A DNA stretch of 64,000 bases from JAUWQU01 sp964564285 (GTDB lineage Bacteria; Planctomycetota; Phycisphaerae; SM23-33), in the NCBI GenBank assembly GCA_964564285.1, contig CAZMBZ010000001.1, positions 1-64,000 of the forward strand, written 5' to 3'. This document shows positions 61,238-64,000 of this stretch, in pieces. The position numbers and the translations under genes are program-made. The notes beneath the pieces are model-generated. The model searched no databases. It saw only the letters and a list, made by a program, of their open reading frames with translations, and had not been told where the DNA came from. Numbering within the stretch: position 1 is the stretch's first letter; every line of letters begins with the position of its first letter.

Positions 61238-63757
61238 ATGCGCAGATCGATGATATTGGCGGCCGGGCTGGTTCTGGTCGGGGCACAAGCTTGGGCGGCC
61301 GGTGACGATGCGAAGGGCAATTCCTCAAAGACAGCGGCGACTGCAGTCGAGATCGCCAGGCTGATCGAGCAGCTCGGCGGCGAGACGTCAGCCGACCGCA
61401 ATGCTGCCCAGAAGGCGATCGAGAAGATGGGGGAGCCGGCCGCTGAGGCCCTGAAGGCCGCCACGACCGACAAAAACGCCGAACGGGCGGCGCGGGCGGA
61501 GGTAGCCCTGCACCAGATCGAAAAGGTGGTCCGCCAGGAGTGGATCCGCAAGACCGACGAGCGAATGTCCGCCGTGCTGCGTGCGTGGAAACAGGCCGGC
61601 AAGGCGGGGCCAGGCGCTGGCGCAAAGGAGATTCGCAGGCTCATCGAGCAGCTTGGCGCATCGATGGCGGCGCAGCGCAGCGCCGCCCAGCAGTCGCTGG
61701 TCAAGATCGGCCTGCCCGCCGCCGAGGCGCTGACGGCCGCAACGAAAGACGCCAACCTCGAGCGGGCAGCGCGAGCCAAAGCCGCCCTGGCCCAGATGGC
61801 CGTTCGCAAGGAGGATTGGCCCGTCCATTGGCGGAACATGACCTTCTCGTACAGGATCCTCTCGCCCGATCCCAACCAGTGCAAAGCCGTGGGCATTGAT
61901 TCCGACCTGCGGGGTGTGTTTATCTGGTGGAACCCGGCTGCCAAGACATTTGCCAAGGCGGAATGGACGCACCCGCAAGAAGATCAAGAAGGACTGCATA
62001 TGCTGCACAGGTCTTTGGGTAAGCGTCGGCCGTGGGTGGCGAGTGAATCGCCTGGCAAGGCCTGGCAGGCCGACAACGCGCGGGTTGAGCTTGTCATCAC
62101 GTTGGGAGACCGATTCGCCCGCTTCTGCGAGCCCTGGTCGCCCGGCAACCCACCCGAAGGCTCGCGCATTGTGTCGATCCACACCCTCAACAAGATCCTG
62201 CCCCTGCAGGGCATAGCCCGCAGGGAACTGAGAATTTGGAAGAAGTCGGGCGGGACCCGTCCGGCCGTCGCGGTCACGCGCGGCGAAGGCAAGAAGCCCC
62301 AGGTCCCACCTGGCGAGTTCGGCGAGGAAGAAGCATTAGCCCAGGCCAAGAAACTCATCGCCGAAGCGCGACGGACCGGCAAGTCGTTGCCGACGGGAGA
62401 TAGGGAGCCGCTGGCCTCGGCCGATCCCGCCGGGCCCTTCAACGTCTCGGGGAAGGCCTACACGGCCCAGGCTGCCTACGAGAAGACCTACAACGCTGTC
62501 GGGAGGAATAGCCGGCCCGGCAAGGCTGCCCCCAACACCCCTGCCGCGCGGGCCGCGTTCGCCAAGGTCGAGCGGATGTACCTCGATGCGATCAAGAAGT
62601 TCGGAGTGAACAAATACGGCGCCTCAACTCAACGGGAGCTCGCCAGGGCCTACCGCTATGCGGGACAAAAGGAGCAATTCAAGGAATGGGGCAACCGGGC
62701 CGAGCAGACCAAGCTCGTGGCCGCCAAACTCAAAGAACTCACCCGCCGTCGACGCGAGGGCGGCGACTGGCCCGAGCTGGCGGCCGTGATGCGGCTGCTT
62801 AACAACCCGGGCAAGGTCTCGCGGGAGGACCTTGCCGCTCCGCTGGCGGCGTTGGGTGATCGGTCCGACGAGGCCGTCGCCGCGATCACCGAGGAGTTCT
62901 GGGCGTTGGGCTCTCGCGGAGCATATTGCTCGCGCGTAATCACGTCGCTAAGCATTATCGACACCCCGGCCAGCCGGAAGGCCATGCTCAAGCTCGCCCT
63001 CGACGGCGGGCACAAGGACGACCGCGGGCTGATCCGGTCCGCGGCGAGAGCGTATATCAGACTGCTGCCCGACAAGGCCGGCGCCAAGTGCCTGCTGGCC
63101 GCCTCGGACTCCGACGTGGTCACCCAGGCCATCGGGCATCTGCGCGGCGAGCCAATCGACAAGCCGATGCTCGCCCGCCTGCTGGAACTGATGCGAACCG
63201 GCGATCACAACATGCGGTTCCAGGTCGTGCAGAACTTCGGCCAGGACCCCGGCGGGAAGTTCATCACCGAGAAGGTCGCCGCCATCGTCAAGGCGATTCC
63301 GAAGATAGCCGGCATGCCCGAGGCCGATAAGACGGCCTGGCCTGCAAATTGGACCAAGGCGGAACTCCGCTATCGGTTGTACTTCGACGCCCTGTCGAAG
63401 CTGACCAATCCCCCCGAACCGATCGACAAGGCCCTTGCGGCCGCCAAGGAAGGCGACGCGGTATGGCGCTGCCTGGTGCTGGCTCGCGGGCTGGCGGGCG
63501 ACGCCAAGGCCCGCCCCGGGCTGCGGAAGATTCTCGCCGACGCCAAAGCGGGGACGTTCCGCGTCTGGGCGTGCGAAGCGCTGGGCAAGATCGGCTCAGC
63601 CGAGGACCTGCCGCTGCTGCGCGAGACGGCCGCCAAGGACCCCATGCAGCGCAAATGCCGCGGCCACATGGTCCCAAGGAGCAAGGAATTCTTCCACCCC
63701 GTCCGCGAGGCCGCGGGCCGGGCGATCAAGCTGATCGAAGAAGGCAAGGGGGACTGA
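61238..63757 (+). CDS. Secreted HEAT-like repeat protein
   Basis: AGGAG lies eight bases before the ATG at 61238, which opens a signal peptide (RRSMILAAGLVLVGAQAWAA); a longer upstream frame is not protein-like. The 839-residue product has two N-terminal helical repeats of about 60 residues that are clearly related (ARLIEQLGGETSADRNAAQK / RRLIEQLGASMAAQRSAAQQ, each followed by PAAEAL and ERAARA). A middle region with beta-rich motifs (MTFSYRILSPDPNQCKAVGI), a TPR-like stretch, and C-terminal HEAT/PBS-lyase-type repeats (ARPGLRKILADAKAGTFRVW, ACEALGKIGSAEDLPLLRET) follow. No catalytic motif is seen. It starts about 270 bases after the duplicated cassette and may have been its original downstream neighbour; the role is unknown. 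Confidence 0.85.
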   Translation: MRRSMILAAGLVLVGAQAWAAGDDAKGNSSKTAATAVEIARLIEQLGGETSADRNAAQKAIEKMGEPAAEALKAATTDKNAERAARAEVALHQIEKVVRQEWIRKTDERMSAVLRAWKQAGKAGPGAGAKEIRRLIEQLGASMAAQRSAAQQSLVKIGLPAAEALTAATKDANLERAARAKAALAQMAVRKEDWPVHWRNMTFSYRILSPDPNQCKAVGIDSDLRGVFIWWNPAAKTFAKAEWTHPQEDQEGLHMLHRSLGKRRPWVASESPGKAWQADNARVELVITLGDRFARFCEPWSPGNPPEGSRIVSIHTLNKILPLQGIARRELRIWKKSGGTRPAVAVTRGEGKKPQVPPGEFGEEEALAQAKKLIAEARRTGKSLPTGDREPLASADPAGPFNVSGKAYTAQAAYEKTYNAVGRNSRPGKAAPNTPAARAAFAKVERMYLDAIKKFGVNKYGASTQRELARAYRYAGQKEQFKEWGNRAEQTKLVAAKLKELTRRRREGGDWPELAAVMRLLNNPGKVSREDLAAPLAALGDRSDEAVAAITEEFWALGSRGAYCSRVITSLSIIDTPASRKAMLKLALDGGHKDDRGLIRSAARAYIRLLPDKAGAKCLLAASDSDVVTQAIGHLRGEPIDKPMLARLLELMRTGDHNMRFQVVQNFGQDPGGKFITEKVAAIVKAIPKIAGMPEADKTAWPANWTKAELRYRLYFDALSKLTNPPEPIDKALAAAKEGDAVWRCLVLARGLAGDAKARPGLRKILADAKAGTFRVWACEALGKIGSAEDLPLLRETAAKDPMQRKCRGHMVPRSKEFFHPVREAAGRAIKLIEEGKGD

Positions 63758-63908
63758 CGAATAAATCACACACGGCAGCCTCTGGCACCCTTCGCGATCC
63801 CCGCCTGGACGGAGGCCGACCGAGAAACGGGGTCAGCCCTTATTGTAAGAAGGTACTACAAAGCATCCCAGTCTCTTTGGACCACCATTTGCCGTCATGC
63901 CCAATTAT

Positions 63909-64000
63909 CTAGACAGTCATCGCCTCGCCGGGCTGGAGGAGTTTGCCCTGGCACTCGGTGGTCTGGACGAACTGCTCGGCGTCAGTGATGGAACCGACGA
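63909..64000 (-). CDS. Possible C-terminal end of a gene entering from the right
   Basis: On the minus strand the frame from the window edge reads GSITDAEQFVQTTECQGKLL and ends at TAG (63909-63911). The peptide is natural in composition. A competing plus-strand frame from an ATG at 63897 is also open to the edge, so the call is tentative. Between 63758 and 63908 no gene is seen. Confidence 0.35.
   Translation of the reverse strand, partial: VGSITDAEQFVQTTECQGKLLQPGEAMTV

Noticed and set aside
63800..63860. Transposase-associated palindrome around GGGGTCAGCCC near the right edge
   Set aside because: The stretch resembles sequences near REP-type transposases, but no partner arm or transposase is visible in the window.

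Overview
The window looks like a chromosomal piece of a high-GC member of the Planctomycetota, most likely of the Phycisphaerae type. The clues are a secreted giant protein opening with the planctomycete LEPRLLLS box, a PEP-CTERM protein, formylglycine-type sulfatases, many secreted glycan-active enzymes, large TPR lipoproteins and an OmcB-like DUF11 lipoprotein. The lineage is inferred from gene content only; there is no rRNA gene here.

Layout. 1-930 holds tiny minus-strand genes that look accessory. 995-12231 carries secreted or surface proteins on the plus strand: an ankyrin protein with a duplicated unknown domain, an M36 metallopeptidase with a dockerin, a PEP-CTERM protein, a second ankyrin gene framed by repeats, and a GH31 glycosidase. 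12360-24762 mixes a PhoD-like phosphatase, CorA, DUF456, a TIM-barrel/3-keto-glycoside hydrolase fusion, mnmA, a GT9 transferase, an SGNH-TPR protein and pyruvate kinase. 24853-37106 is one long minus-strand run: nusA, infB, DUF503, rbfA, a helix-hairpin-helix protein with a histone-H1-like tail, hisG, a giant TPR lipoprotein, yebC and a YfcE-type phosphodiesterase. A tRNA-Val follows at 37867. 38078-43040 has a lipoprotein hydrolase, a GH99-like protein and decayed mobile-element debris (terminase-like and ParB-like fragments). 43059-49653 contains clpB, a short CheW-like gene, a DUF11 lipoprotein, and fdhD with a small Cys-rich partner. 49959-60980 holds fhs followed by a sulfatase/GH78 rhamnosidase cassette present twice in direct tandem. 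A HEAT-like secreted protein closes the window.

The most striking feature is that tandem duplication. A 4712-bp segment (51540-56251 and 56269-60980) carries the last 53 codons of fhs, a complete Tat-type sulfatase gene and a complete alpha-L-rhamnosidase gene. The two copies encode identical proteins, I found only one base difference in the stretches I compared, and a 17-base novel junction separates them. It looks like a very recent amplification of a sulfated-rhamnose-glycan cassette.

As a whole the genes fit a heterotroph that degrades complex, probably sulfated, polysaccharides (sulfatases, GH78, GH31, GH99-like, keto-glycoside hydrolase, dockerin protease). FdhD and Fhs point to formate/one-carbon metabolism. 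No CRISPR array, intact integrase or intact transposase gene was seen.
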